Numbered from the stretch's first letter, positions 17,999-27,642 are shown. The stretch: DNA of 64,000 nt from an uncultured Flavobacteriaceae bacterium (GCA_947504035.1 CANNGA010000002.1:62001-126000); one strand, 5' to 3'. Translations and numbers: made by a program. Notes: generated by a model not told the origin, from the letters alone.

Positions 17999-18547
17999 AT
18001 GACTCAAGAACGATATCAAGAGGCTATGAAGTTTGCTGGTGAAAAGCATTGCCAACAAAAAGTACCAGGTACAAATTCCAATTACCTGTTGCACATCTCT
18101 AACGTAGCAATGGAAGTTTTATTTGCTTACACGTTTGATAAAAATTTTGATATTGATTTCGCTATTCAAATTGCAATACTTCATGATGTTATTGAGGATA
18201 CAAATGCTGATTTTGAAACGATTAAATATAAATTTGGGGAAAACGTAGCTGTGGCTGTCCAAGCATTAACTAAAGATGAAACGTTAGACACTAAAGAAGA
18301 ACAAATGCTTGATAGTCTAAGACGCATCAATACATTACAAAAGGAAGTTGGCCTTGTTAAATTAGCAGATAGAATCACTAACTTGCAAAGCCCTCCTAGA
18401 CATTGGAATTCAAGTAAGATTATAAAATATTGCGAAGAAGCCAAATTGATTTCAAAGGCTTTGAATGGTAAAAACATGTATTTGAATAAACGACTCAATT
18501 CTAAAATAATAGAATATGAAGCAAAAATACAAACGATAGGTAGATAA
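17999..18547 (+). CDS. Small HD-domain protein, alarmone (p)ppGpp hydrolase-like
   Basis: The 182-residue protein carries the metal-binding pattern of the hydrolase half of SpoT and of MESH1-type small alarmone hydrolases: YLLHISNVA, then ILHDVIEDTNAD (HDxxEDT), and later KLADRITNL. It lacks any synthetase, TGS or ACT domain. It would hydrolyse (p)ppGpp or a related nucleotide in the cytoplasm. It is followed after 94 bp by a DUF2314 gene on the same strand. The preceding 289 bp hold no gene. Confidence 0.8.
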   Translation: MTQERYQEAMKFAGEKHCQQKVPGTNSNYLLHISNVAMEVLFAYTFDKNFDIDFAIQIAILHDVIEDTNADFETIKYKFGENVAVAVQALTKDETLDTKEEQMLDSLRRINTLQKEVGLVKLADRITNLQSPPRHWNSSKIIKYCEEAKLISKALNGKNMYLNKRLNSKIIEYEAKIQTIGR

Positions 18548-18641
18548 TAATTTAAGGGCATGATACAATAAAAACAGCTTTATTGCAGTGGCATATTATG
18601 ACATTAAGAGCAACACTAATAATGATATTAAAAAATAGAAT

Positions 18642-19517
18642 ATGAGTTTATTAAGTAGATTATTTGGGAAAAAGGAAATTATAAGAAAGCGAGAAGGAAA
18701 TCCTGATGTTTATAACCTGCCGAGTGAGAACGAAAGAATGAATTGGGCTATGGAAAAAGCTAGATTGACATTGCATTATTTTAAAGAATGTCTAGAAAAT
18801 CCTAAAGACACTCAGCAGTATTTCTCTATCAAGGCTAGAATAGAAGATAAAACAAAAACCGAGCATATATGGCTTATGGATCCTAGTTTTGATAATAAAG
18901 GTAACATTTACGGAACCATAGGGAACGCCCCAATCGATGTTAAAAATGTAACTATAAATGAGAAAATAGGAATTACTTTTGAAGATGTTTCAGATTGGAT
19001 GATTATTGAAGATGGACGATTGATAGGAGGGTATACTATAAGAGCAATACGAGATGGGTTAACAGGAAGCGCATTACAAAATTTAGATGACAGTTTAGGA
19101 GGAATGATCGTGGACGAGGGTGAAGATTATTTTTTGCCAAATCATGATACGCCAGAAGGTGCAATACTAGCTCTTGAAGAGGCTTATGATAACGATGATA
19201 TCGAAAAAGTTCTAAGTTACAAGCATTTTGATAAAGAGGCAGAGTTTATGTTGAAAAAAACAGTCGAAATTGAAATTGATGAAGACTTAATAACAAAAAC
19301 TTCAGAAGTATTGAAATTATCGTTTATACAAAATATAAAAGAAAACGGAATGCCTAAATTTAAAGGTCTTAAAAGAGCTTTTAAAAGGCAAATGGTTTCC
19401 GATAAGCATTATATTATAACTGAAATTTGTCGTTATCCAGATGGAGGTACGTCTATTCAAAAACTCAACACATATAAAGTTGGTAACCAATGGAAGGTGT
19501 TAGGTCTCGAAGATTAG
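18642..19517 (+). CDS. DUF2314 domain protein
   Basis: The N-terminal half (about residues 55-140) matches DUF2314/YegJ-like proteins: YFSIKARIEDKTKTEHIWL followed by a glycine-rich strand and DVSDWMIIEDGRLIGGYT. The C-terminal half (about 170-291) is acidic, with a FAxx-like alpha+beta look and no motif I know. There is no signal peptide, so it is cytoplasmic. The first residues (MSLLSRLFGKKE) form a short basic amphipathic start seen in several small flavobacterial proteins. Its role is unknown; the pairing with an HD alarmone hydrolase-like gene upstream may be accidental. Confidence 0.7.
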   Translation: MSLLSRLFGKKEIIRKREGNPDVYNLPSENERMNWAMEKARLTLHYFKECLENPKDTQQYFSIKARIEDKTKTEHIWLMDPSFDNKGNIYGTIGNAPIDVKNVTINEKIGITFEDVSDWMIIEDGRLIGGYTIRAIRDGLTGSALQNLDDSLGGMIVDEGEDYFLPNHDTPEGAILALEEAYDNDDIEKVLSYKHFDKEAEFMLKKTVEIEIDEDLITKTSEVLKLSFIQNIKENGMPKFKGLKRAFKRQMVSDKHYIITEICRYPDGGTSIQKLNTYKVGNQWKVLGLED

Positions 19518-19669
19518 ACGGTTTGCGTTTAGGGTAAAATGATTAACGTTAACGCACCATAAATATTTTTTGAAATGATGTTTTATTTTTTACTGCTAAA
19601 CGATGTTTGTAAATACATGTATATGAGGTTGTTTACATAGGGATTGGTATGTAGTAAACTACTTTTATA

Positions 19670-20656
19670 CTATTCATATTCTAAAGCAATACAGTTTCTT
19701 ACTTTATCTAATAAGGTTATAAGTGTTTCACTAAATGCAAAGGACATCACATCACTTTCTGTTTTACCAGTGCGTAAGAGATGGTTAAAATGCATAATTT
19801 CGTAATTGTAACCAATGGTAGTGTACTTAAAGTCTATGGTTTCTGGTAGGCCAGTATTAGGGGTAAGGGTTACAGTTGCTGGAGCGTGGAACATGCCATT
19901 TATAGTAATAGTACCTGTTTCACAATAAAAAATGGCTTCTGTGGGCGTGTCTTCGTTAAGTGCACTTTTTAAATAGGCTTTTACCGCATTATCATATGCG
20001 AACACCATATCGCAAGAGGCATCAACACCATTCTCAAAATAAGTAGCATTGGCTTCGATGTGTTTAGGCGCTCCTAGTGAGGATAAGGCTGCGAATATGG
20101 GATAAATACCAATATCTAACAAGCTCCCACCACCAAGTGTTTTATTGAACAAACGGTGTGTATTGTCGAAGGCGCGATGAAATCCAAAATCAGCTTCTAG
20201 TTTTACAATATTTCCATATAACTTATCTTCCAATGCTTTTAAAACATAGTTGTAGTGCGGTAAGAAGTACGTCCAAAGCGCTTCCATTAAAAGCGTGCGT
20301 TTTGTTTTAGCTTTACGTATCATTTCAGCAACTTGAGAGGCATTCATTGCAAATGGCTTTTCGCAAAGTACAGGAAGCTCATGATCTAAGCATAACATGG
20401 TATTCTCATAGTGCAAAGCATGAGGTGTAGCAATATAAACAGCATCTACTGCAGGATCTTTGGCCAGAGCTTCATAACTATCGTATGCTTTAGTCGCATT
20501 GTATTTAGAGGCAAATGCATCTGCTTTTTCCTGTTGTCTTGACGCAACAGCATATAACTGTGCATCTTTTAAGGTTAATAGATCTGTTGCAAATTTATGA
20601 GCAATACTTCCAAGGCCAATAATGCCCCATTTAATTGGTTTCTGTGTTGGTGTCAT
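19670..20656 (-). CDS. Gfo/Idh/MocA family oxidoreductase
   Basis: The 328-residue protein starts with a Rossmann fold (WGIIGLGSIAHKFATDL) and carries the family EKPFAMN motif (lysine expected to be catalytic), then the C-terminal beta-sheet domain. Members are NAD(P)-dependent sugar or inositol dehydrogenases or dimeric dihydrodiol dehydrogenases in the cytoplasm. Its start overlaps the end of the sodium symporter gene by 26 bases, so it is the last gene of the PIG-L operon. It may act on the sugar taken up by that symporter. The substrate is not known. Confidence 0.9.
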   Translation of the reverse strand: MTPTQKPIKWGIIGLGSIAHKFATDLLTLKDAQLYAVASRQQEKADAFASKYNATKAYDSYEALAKDPAVDAVYIATPHALHYENTMLCLDHELPVLCEKPFAMNASQVAEMIRKAKTKRTLLMEALWTYFLPHYNYVLKALEDKLYGNIVKLEADFGFHRAFDNTHRLFNKTLGGGSLLDIGIYPIFAALSSLGAPKHIEANATYFENGVDASCDMVFAYDNAVKAYLKSALNEDTPTEAIFYCETGTITINGMFHAPATVTLTPNTGLPETIDFKYTTIGYNYEIMHFNHLLRTGKTESDVMSFAFSETLITLLDKVRNCIALEYE

Positions 20657-22346
20657 TTGATAAAATTACTTGAAGCAAACAGGCTATGGCAATTACAATG
20701 CTACAACCTACAAAATTAAGCCATAAAAAGGGCAGATTTATGTATGCGTTTATGTTTAAAATATATAATGCAATAACAATAAGTTGTGTAATGATTGCAG
20801 CTATAAATACAGCGTTACCTTTCACAAATTTAAAAAAGAAGGCCAATAGAAAAATACCGAGAACGTTTCCATAAAAAATAGAACCTATAATATTAACCAA
20901 TTGAATAAGGTTTTCGGCAAGGTTGGCAACACAGGCAACACCTATAGCTATAATCCCCCAGATAAATGTAAACCATCGCGAGGCCTTCACCATTTCTTTT
21001 TCAGTTTTTACGCCTACATTTCTTTTGTATAAGTCCATAGTCGTCGTCGACCCTAAGGCATTAAGTTCACTTGCAGTACTAGACATGGCAGCACTTAAAA
21101 TCACAGCTAATAAGAGCCCTATAAGTCCACGGGGTAAATTGTTGAGGATAAAATGAATAAACACATAATCTTTGTCATTACTCTCTACCTTAATGTCCAT
21201 AGCGTCACCTGCTTTATCAATTAAGGCCTTGGCTTCAGCTCTAAGGTCGTTATTAGCCGCATTTGCAGCAGCAACATAGGCTTTTGTTTCTTTAGTTGTA
21301 TTGGCTATAAAGGAGGTTATTAATTTTTGCTTGTCTTTAAAAATTAACTTTTGTTCGTCTTCTAAGGCTTTGTAAGCATCGGCATATTTAGAATCTAAAA
21401 CCACATGAGTTGCAGTAGGATTAAAATTTACAGGGGCTTCATTAAATTGATAAAATACAAACACCATAACCCCTACCAGAAGGATGAAAAATTGCATGGG
21501 TACTTTTAACAAACCATTGAATATAAGGCCGAGCTGCATTTCTTTTATGGACGCTCCAGAGAGGTAGCGCTGTACTTGACTTTGATCTGTGCCAAAATAA
21601 GCAAGCATTAAAAACGTACCTCCTATAATACCACTCCAAAAGGTGTAGCGGTTATTGAGATTGAATGAAAAGTCTAAAACCTCCACCTTACCACTAGCAC
21701 TTGCGATTTGTATGGCATTTGCAAATGTAATGTCTTCGGGCAATTGACTTACGATTAGGTAGAAAGCAACAAGCATGCCTAAGAAAATAATGATCATTTG
21801 GTGTTTTTGAGTCACGTTAACAGCACGTGTACCGCCAGATACGGTATAAATAATAACAAGGATGCCTATAGAAATGTTAAGGGTGAGCAAATGCCAACCC
21901 AAGGCAACCGACAGTATAATGGCAGGTGCAAATATGGTGATCCCAGCGGCCAATCCACGTTGTATAAGAAATAAAATAGCCGTAAGCGTTCTGGTTTTTA
22001 AATCAAAACGTTCTTCTAGAAACTCGTAGGCAGTATAGACTTTGAGACGATGGTATAAGGGAATAAAGACCATGCAAATTACGATCATGGCAATAGGGAC
22101 TCCAAAATAAAACTGCACAAAGCCTAGACCATCATTAAAGGCCTGTCCTGGCGTAGATAAAAATGTAATGGCACTTGCTTGAGTGGCCATAACAGACAAG
22201 CCAATTGTCCACCACTTAGACGTATTGCCACCTCTTAAATAATCTTTTACATTATTACTACCTCGGGTTTGCCATGTGCCATAGCCAACAATAGTCACTA
22301 GGGTTAGTATGAGAACCGAGAGGTCAATCCAACTTAACATTTGCAT
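20631..22346 (-). CDS. Sodium:solute symporter (SSS family)
   Basis: A 571-residue inner-membrane transporter with about 13 spans. The N-terminus WIDLSVLILTLVTIVGYGTWQ and the QASAITFLSTPGQAF stretch are typical SSS sodium-site regions, and the second sodium region SAAMSSTASELNALGS is present. A hydrophilic, lysine-rich insert (about residues 320-390) is larger than in the minimal family. It probably imports a sugar or related solute with sodium. Genes before and after overlap or nearly touch it, so it belongs to one operon with PIG-L and the Gfo/Idh/MocA enzyme. An alternative start lies two codons downstream. Confidence 0.92.
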   Translation of the reverse strand: MQMLSWIDLSVLILTLVTIVGYGTWQTRGSNNVKDYLRGGNTSKWWTIGLSVMATQASAITFLSTPGQAFNDGLGFVQFYFGVPIAMIVICMVFIPLYHRLKVYTAYEFLEERFDLKTRTLTAILFLIQRGLAAGITIFAPAIILSVALGWHLLTLNISIGILVIIYTVSGGTRAVNVTQKHQMIIIFLGMLVAFYLIVSQLPEDITFANAIQIASASGKVEVLDFSFNLNNRYTFWSGIIGGTFLMLAYFGTDQSQVQRYLSGASIKEMQLGLIFNGLLKVPMQFFILLVGVMVFVFYQFNEAPVNFNPTATHVVLDSKYADAYKALEDEQKLIFKDKQKLITSFIANTTKETKAYVAAANAANNDLRAEAKALIDKAGDAMDIKVESNDKDYVFIHFILNNLPRGLIGLLLAVILSAAMSSTASELNALGSTTTMDLYKRNVGVKTEKEMVKASRWFTFIWGIIAIGVACVANLAENLIQLVNIIGSIFYGNVLGIFLLAFFFKFVKGNAVFIAAIITQLIVIALYILNINAYINLPFLWLNFVGCSIVIAIACLLQVILSNDTNTETN

Positions 22347-22348
22347 AA

Positions 22349-22465
22349 TTAGCAGGCTTTAGTAATGCTATAAAAAATAATGAAATAGACTAGGTTGGCA
22401 CAGAGTACCACCGTGTACAATGTATGCCATTTTTGTTTCGGTGTTTTAGAGGGGGAGGGTTTCAT
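22349..22465 (-). CDS. 38-residue single-span membrane protein in the PIG-L/symporter operon
   Basis: The minus strand between the PIG-L and symporter genes encodes a 38-residue protein: a basic, proline-rich start (MKPSPSKTPKQKWH), a hydrophobic segment (LYTVVLCANLVYFIIFYSI) and the tail TKAC. It begins 5 bp after the PIG-L stop and ends 2 bp before the symporter start, so it fills the gap exactly. The packing and membrane span support a real gene, perhaps a small transporter subunit. I cannot confirm conservation. Confidence 0.6.
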   Translation of the reverse strand: MKPSPSKTPKQKWHTLYTVVLCANLVYFIIFYSITKAC

Positions 22466-22470
22466 TGTTT

Positions 22471-24987
22471 TTAATTTGAAGGTGTTTTTGTCGCTTCCTT
22501 TTTTCCTAAAGAGAGCATATTAGCAAAAAGACGATAAGCTCCAGAAACGCCAGCAGGAAACTCTCTAAAGAAACTTAGTCCAGTATAAATGTAATGGCCT
22601 TTACCATGTTTAGCAATAAGCAAACTGCCTTCCTTAGAAGCTTCATTCTTGTCGTGCATCGCTAAAATAGGTGTAAATTCTTTTGCCCAGCTATTAGGGA
22701 AATACAAACCGCGTTCTTGTGTCCAACCTTCAAAATCTTTTGCGGTGATTTTATTAGGCGTGTGTAATACGGGGTGCTCTGGATTTATAAAAGTTACGGT
22801 AGCGTTTTCGTCTGTTACACGGTCTCTTGAAAGTTCTAATGCATAGGGGGCTAATTGTTTGGTTTTTAGACGGTGCGCCGTATTGTACTGAACAATCATA
22901 TTCCCTCCATTAGCCACAAAGTCAAACAGTAGTTTTTGCTTAAATTTTAAGCTTTCTATCGTGTTGTAAGCTCTAATACCAACAACAATAGCATCAAATG
23001 TTTTTAACAGGTCTGCGTTAATGGCATTGGGCTTAATAGAGATGACGTCGTATCCTATTTGTTTTAAACTCTGCGGAACCACATCGCCAGCACCTTCAAT
23101 ATAACCAATAGTAGTACCTCGTTTTTTGATATCTAAACGTACCACCTTACTTTCGCTAGGCAATGTTACTGTTTGAAATGGAATATGTTCATAATCTATA
23201 GGTATGAGCGCTTTATTAAAGTGTTGGTCTTTTATATGAACAATAGGGTTTAATGTACCTTCATGCTGTGTTTTTGGAGGGGTTACTGTGAAGACCAATT
23301 CTTGACGTTCTCCTTTGTTGGCTATAGCAAATTTTTGATGTTTTGGAAATACATCCCAACCTTTAGAATGTGCAATTTCTACAGTACCTTCTATTTGGGC
23401 TTTACCGGCTAAAACGGTTACTTTAATATCACGTTGTTGTGCCGTATTAAAAATATAAACATTTTCTTTAAGTTGCACTGAAGCTTCAGGAATAACTTCA
23501 AACGGACGGTATAGTTCCCCTTTATCTGGTTGCGCATAACGTTGTATTACAGCTTTAGTAAATGTAATAGGCGTATTATTTATAAGGAGATTAAAGCTTA
23601 CAGTATAGGTTCTAGGTGTTTCTGGTTGACCAATAAGGGCTTTGTTAGGCACATGATACATGCCCAAGGTACTTTTCGCATTTAGCCAATAGGGGGTTGT
23701 GGGTGTAGCTTTTAACGGAATGTTTAGGGGTTCTTTAAAAGTAAACTTAGTATTATTACTAAGGTCTATGTTTTTGGAGATAGCATTACCGTTAACAGTT
23801 ATACTTACGAGTTTGGTTTGTGTTTGACTTCTGTTAAGTAACTCTATATCGAGGTTTACAGTTTCACCTCGAGTTGCCCAATTGGTTGTTGCAGACGCCT
23901 CTAAATACAGACCAGCACACATTTCAATAATGTGTTTTAATGTTTTTGTTTTTTGCGTTTTCCAATGGCTCGTTTCTAATTGTTGAAGTAACTTATATGC
24001 TTTTAGCAGTTGCGGTATATGAATAGATGGGGTTTTAAAATTGAAGTTTTTCTCGACATCATATAAAATGCTACCAATGGCATTACCCCCTTTTATCCGG
24101 TTCCAAGAAGTGTCTATACCAGAAAACATGGTATTGTCATTGCCTAGAGGCATGCCTTTTAGGAACTCGATGTATTCTTTTTGGGTGCCTCGTTGTGCCA
24201 AGCGACCAAAGCCTTGACACAAATGTTGGCTGCTGGCTAAGGCAGCGACTTCGTTATTGGAGAGGCCTTTTAAAGGATAATAGGTGCCAATATCAACGTG
24301 AATAAGTTTGCTCTTGTCGGCTTTTTCAAATTTAGCCTTACTGCCATAAAACCACCATCCAGTATTGAAAAATAACCTTTTTGGAGCCCAAACATCAGTC
24401 GTTTTAAGCATATCGGGATATATAGTGGGGTCTTTAGCGCTATCGAAAGCTTCTACACTAAGTAAAGCTGAAGCCGTATGATGGCCATGTGTTGTCCCTG
24501 GAGTTCTGTGATCAAAGCGATTTATAATGATATCTGGCTTAAATGTTCTTATAGCACGTACAACATCATGGAGCACTTGGTCTTTGTCCCAAATTTCTAA
24601 GGTTTCGTCAGGATGTTTTGAGTAACCAAAATCATTAGCTCTGGAGAAGAGTTGTTCGCCTCCGTCGACACGTCTTGCAGCCAATAATTCTTGTGTACGA
24701 ATAACACCTAGTAACTCTCTAATTTCTGGGCCAATTAAATTTTGACCGCCATCCCCACGTGTTAACGATAAATAGGCTGTTCGCGCCTTAACATGATTGG
24801 ATAAATAAGAGATGAGTCGTGTGTTTTCATCATCTGGGTGCGCTGCAATATACAAGACAGAACCTAAAAAATTTAATTTCTGAATGGATTCATAAATGGC
24901 CGTCGCAGATGGTGTTTTTGGTTTTTGAGCCTGGGCTAATACTAATGACAGACACGTTAAGAGTGTTAAATGTAAATGTTTTTTCAT
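22471..24987 (-). CDS. PIG-L family deacetylase with C-terminal amidotransferase-like domain
   Basis: The start at MKKHLHLTLLTCLS is preferred since it opens a signal peptide and a minus-strand TATATTTG promoter overlaps the longer frame. The mature protein begins with the PIG-L/LmbE domain: YIAAHPDDENTR (zinc HPDD) and GTTHGHHTAS (zinc His). Middle parts are beta-rich, and the last ~200 residues (from about VPQSLKQIGYDVISI) resemble a ThuA/GATase-like fold. PIG-L enzymes remove N-acyl groups from amino sugars. As the first gene of the operon with the symporter and oxidoreductase, it likely prepares an N-acetylated substrate in the periplasm. Confidence 0.88.
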   Translation of the reverse strand: MKKHLHLTLLTCLSLVLAQAQKPKTPSATAIYESIQKLNFLGSVLYIAAHPDDENTRLISYLSNHVKARTAYLSLTRGDGGQNLIGPEIRELLGVIRTQELLAARRVDGGEQLFSRANDFGYSKHPDETLEIWDKDQVLHDVVRAIRTFKPDIIINRFDHRTPGTTHGHHTASALLSVEAFDSAKDPTIYPDMLKTTDVWAPKRLFFNTGWWFYGSKAKFEKADKSKLIHVDIGTYYPLKGLSNNEVAALASSQHLCQGFGRLAQRGTQKEYIEFLKGMPLGNDNTMFSGIDTSWNRIKGGNAIGSILYDVEKNFNFKTPSIHIPQLLKAYKLLQQLETSHWKTQKTKTLKHIIEMCAGLYLEASATTNWATRGETVNLDIELLNRSQTQTKLVSITVNGNAISKNIDLSNNTKFTFKEPLNIPLKATPTTPYWLNAKSTLGMYHVPNKALIGQPETPRTYTVSFNLLINNTPITFTKAVIQRYAQPDKGELYRPFEVIPEASVQLKENVYIFNTAQQRDIKVTVLAGKAQIEGTVEIAHSKGWDVFPKHQKFAIANKGERQELVFTVTPPKTQHEGTLNPIVHIKDQHFNKALIPIDYEHIPFQTVTLPSESKVVRLDIKKRGTTIGYIEGAGDVVPQSLKQIGYDVISIKPNAINADLLKTFDAIVVGIRAYNTIESLKFKQKLLFDFVANGGNMIVQYNTAHRLKTKQLAPYALELSRDRVTDENATVTFINPEHPVLHTPNKITAKDFEGWTQERGLYFPNSWAKEFTPILAMHDKNEASKEGSLLIAKHGKGHYIYTGLSFFREFPAGVSGAYRLFANMLSLGKKEATKTPSN

Positions 24988-25008
24988 GAGCAATACTGAA
25001 GTAAGTAT

Positions 25009-25016
25009 CAAATATA
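25009..25016 (-). promoter_or_regulatory. -7 promoter element for the PIG-L operon
   Basis: The minus strand reads TATATTTG, 22 bp upstream of the chosen start codon at 24987. Confidence 0.5.
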
Positions 25017-25202
25017 AAAAAGAAACCCGCTGATATACTGGTTTTAGATTTTATTTAACTTAAGTCATCAAAATTGAAATTTAGAAGCATTGCATCTGTG
25101 TTTTTAGTCCTAAATTATGGTGTAGAGGTGTATTTTAAAGGTAAGGACGTTTAGAGGGGCTTTTGATCTAGTAGGGGGTACTAAGTTTTAAGTCTGTTAA
25201 AT

Positions 25203-25238
25203 AACAAGAGATGGGGTGTAGCCATCTCTTGTTTTTTA
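25203..25238 (+). terminator. Orphan intrinsic terminator, plus strand
   Basis: Arms 25203-25214 and 25222-25233 are a perfect 12-bp inverted repeat around a 7-nt loop, followed by a T-tract on the plus strand only. No plus-strand gene precedes it; the neighbouring genes on both sides are on the minus strand. It therefore hints at a short plus-strand transcript in 25020-25200. Confidence 0.65.
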
Positions 25239-25368
25239 GATATGAATGCCGTCTCGCATTTGCAGAGGCGCCTTGTAGGATAATATAAGAATCACAATAA
25301 CAGTGTTTTTACATTTTATAAAGGAAGGTGTAGCTTAAGCTGTTATAGATGTACATAACTAAAAAGGT

Positions 25369-26508
25369 TTAGATAACGAGTTTAGTGTTGTGTACTTGTG
25401 CATTCGTTTTTACTTTTAAAATGTAAATACCTTTGTTTAAATGGAGTGATTTGATATTGATTTGTGTGGTATTGGCTTTAAATGTTTTTGAATATATAAC
25501 TTTACCATTAACATCATGTAAAGTTAAAGTTCCTCCTGTTTTACTATGCGTTACAATATTAAGTGTATTCTGGGTACCTATAGGATTTGGATATACGCGT
25601 AATTGAGATGCTTTTTTACCGTTATCTAGGTGTTTGGCACTGTTATCAAAAGGATCTTCATCATTTCGCTCTGTAAAGCCTGGTCCAAATTTTAAACGTA
25701 AACGCCCCCCAGAAACTCTAACACTACTTCTCACAAAACGCGCGCGATTACCTTCAAACGTATATCCCGCAATATTCCAAATAGATTCATTTAGTCGATT
25801 TCCAGAAAAATTATCATTTATAGTAGCTGTGCTGCTAATTTGTCCGTTAGCGCCTAAAGGGTAATACCTAAAATAATCTATAATTGCTTCTTGTGAAGAT
25901 TGGTCACTAGCGGTAAAAGGGCCAGCAAAACCAACATTAGTAGAAGACCAGATGTTAAATCGAAACGTATGCGGACTGTCCATCTCTTCCAGTCCCGTAA
26001 TTTCACTTGCAGTAGAATTGTTTGCTGTAGAAATTTCTCGAACCATGACATATGACCCATTAATTTTTTCAAACCATCTAATGCTTCTTGGTCGCCAATC
26101 TATTCTAAATTCAGTGAGGGAAGATGCGTAACTGGATTTATTGTCATGTTCTTCTGCATGATTGTCTACTCTAGAATTTCTATCAACTTCGTAAATAATA
26201 TTAGATTCATAATGATCGGCGTTATCTTGTCCGAAGATTTCTAAATCAATTTCTTCCCATTCATAATTGTTAATGGTGGCAGCACTGGATCTGCTTGAAG
26301 GTGTGAGTTCAGAATTAGTTTTATAAGTGAAGAAGTTAGCTAAGACTCCCGATCTATTTACAGCTCTCATGGAGAATTCCATACGTCCATATCTAAAAGC
26401 GTCTCTTGTAGAAATTTCAGCGCCCACCCAGTCTCTATCTTGTGCGCATATGGTTAATGTGGTTAGGTTTGTAATTAAGCATAGTAATGTTAACATTAGT
26501 CGTTTCAT
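25369..26508 (-). CDS. GH16-like secreted glycoside hydrolase with T9SS type A sorting domain
   Basis: The 379-residue protein has a signal peptide (to about CAQD), then a GH16/laminarinase-type fold. The catalytic ExDxE motif is visible as E86-I-D-L-E90 inside EWEEIDLEIFGQD, and FRFNIWSST fits the later aromatic strand. The last ~75 residues (LRVYPNPIGTQN to the end) are a T9SS type A C-terminal signal, so the enzyme is exported across the outer membrane and attached or released. It should cleave beta-1,3/1,4-glucans, agar-like or related galactans. A (TAAC)n repeat sits 45 bp upstream of the start and may vary its expression. Confidence 0.88.
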   Translation of the reverse strand: MKRLMLTLLCLITNLTTLTICAQDRDWVGAEISTRDAFRYGRMEFSMRAVNRSGVLANFFTYKTNSELTPSSRSSAATINNYEWEEIDLEIFGQDNADHYESNIIYEVDRNSRVDNHAEEHDNKSSYASSLTEFRIDWRPRSIRWFEKINGSYVMVREISTANNSTASEITGLEEMDSPHTFRFNIWSSTNVGFAGPFTASDQSSQEAIIDYFRYYPLGANGQISSTATINDNFSGNRLNESIWNIAGYTFEGNRARFVRSSVRVSGGRLRLKFGPGFTERNDEDPFDNSAKHLDNGKKASQLRVYPNPIGTQNTLNIVTHSKTGGTLTLHDVNGKVIYSKTFKANTTQINIKSLHLNKGIYILKVKTNAQVHNTKLVI

Positions 26509-26553
26509 AATTTAATGGTTTAAAGCGTTAATAATGGTGATGTTTATTTAGTT

Positions 26554-26623
<70 letters not shown>

Positions 26624-27069
26624 GGTGTTTTTTAGAGTGCGATGCTGTGTGTTTATTTTAGTTTTGGTAACACCTATATTCGTTTTTGAATTGGTGTTCT
26701 TTGGTGAATAAGATGTTATAAAACTAGAAGTATTCTTGTAGGTGGAATAGTATAAATAAGTCTTTTTCTTACAAAAATGATGCAATACGATTATCTAAAA
26801 ACACATGTGTTGGTATTAAAAATGCTAGAATACAGTTCTAAAAATGAAGCGTTTTTCTGTATATTTAATGTGTTTTTTTAACATATTCCTTAAATTATGT
26901 TGCATGTAGGCTTGTTTTGCTTTGATACAGCCGTTGTATGTTTTTAAAATGATTAAGACCGTTTATTTTAAAAATGCAGTCACTAATTTTTTATATGGAG
27001 ACTTACATAAGGAGGATTAGAATCTTGTATTAAGCAAAATTAAACCTAATACATTTTAATTTTTTGCAT

Positions 27070-27077
27070 TACCTTTG
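27070..27077 (+). promoter_or_regulatory. -7 promoter element for pyrR-pyrB
   Basis: TACCTTTG matches TAnnTTTG, 25 bp upstream of the pyrR start. The leader would be about 20 nt, too short for a PyrR attenuator. Confidence 0.5.
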
Positions 27078-27102
27078 CTTACCAAACACGTTTGGATAGT
27101 AT

Positions 27103-27642
27103 ATGAGTCAGAAAGTTTTACTTAACGCGAAAGAGGTAAACATCATTCTTCATCGATTGGCTTGTCAACTTATTGAAAAACATAACGATTTCTCAAATAC
27201 GGTTTTAATAGGCTTGCAGCCTCGTGGGGTTTACTTAGCAGATAGAATAGCTAAAATTTTAAAAGAAGATTATCAGGTGCCTAACATTAAATTAGGGCAC
27301 TTAGATATCACCTTTTACCGCGACGATTTTAGGAGAAATGAAAAGCCTTTAGAAGCCAATTCGACAAAAATTGATTTTTTAGTTGAAGATAAAAACATCG
27401 TATTTATAGATGATGTTTTGTACACAGGACGCAGTATTAGAGCTGCTTTAACAGCTGTACAATCTTTTGGGAGACCTAATGAAATAGAATTATTGGCGCT
27501 TATTGATAGAAGATTTAGTAGACATTTACCCATACAACCCAATTATAGAGGACGACAGGTAGATGTCATTAATACAGAAAAAGTAAAAGTAAACTGGCAG
27601 GAGCATGACGCCGAAGATGCTGTTTATTTAATAGATAAATAA
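27103..27642 (+). CDS. pyrR: PyrR: pyrimidine operon regulator / uracil phosphoribosyltransferase
   Basis: The 179-residue length and the PRPP-binding loop FIDDVLYTGRSIRAAL identify a PyrR-type phosphoribosyltransferase; LIGLQPRGVYLA is the expected early loop. In Firmicutes PyrR binds pyr mRNA to cause attenuation and also salvages uracil. Here it directly precedes pyrB with 8 bp between, so it is co-transcribed with the second step of pyrimidine synthesis. No attenuator-like hairpins are seen in the short leader, so RNA-based control at this site is doubtful. Confidence 0.93.
   Translation: MSQKVLLNAKEVNIILHRLACQLIEKHNDFSNTVLIGLQPRGVYLADRIAKILKEDYQVPNIKLGHLDITFYRDDFRRNEKPLEANSTKIDFLVEDKNIVFIDDVLYTGRSIRAALTAVQSFGRPNEIELLALIDRRFSRHLPIQPNYRGRQVDVINTEKVKVNWQEHDAEDAVYLIDK

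Larger units (their letters stand above)
24988..25368. other. 381-bp intergenic region between PIG-L and GH16-like genes
   Basis: It contains the PIG-L promoter and the orphan terminator. No protein-coding gene was seen. The part 25239-25368 shows nothing recognisable. Confidence 0.6.

Noticed and set aside
27003-27102. PyrR-responsive attenuator upstream of pyrR
   Set aside because: The likely promoter at 27070 leaves a leader of about 20 nt and no alternative hairpins were found.
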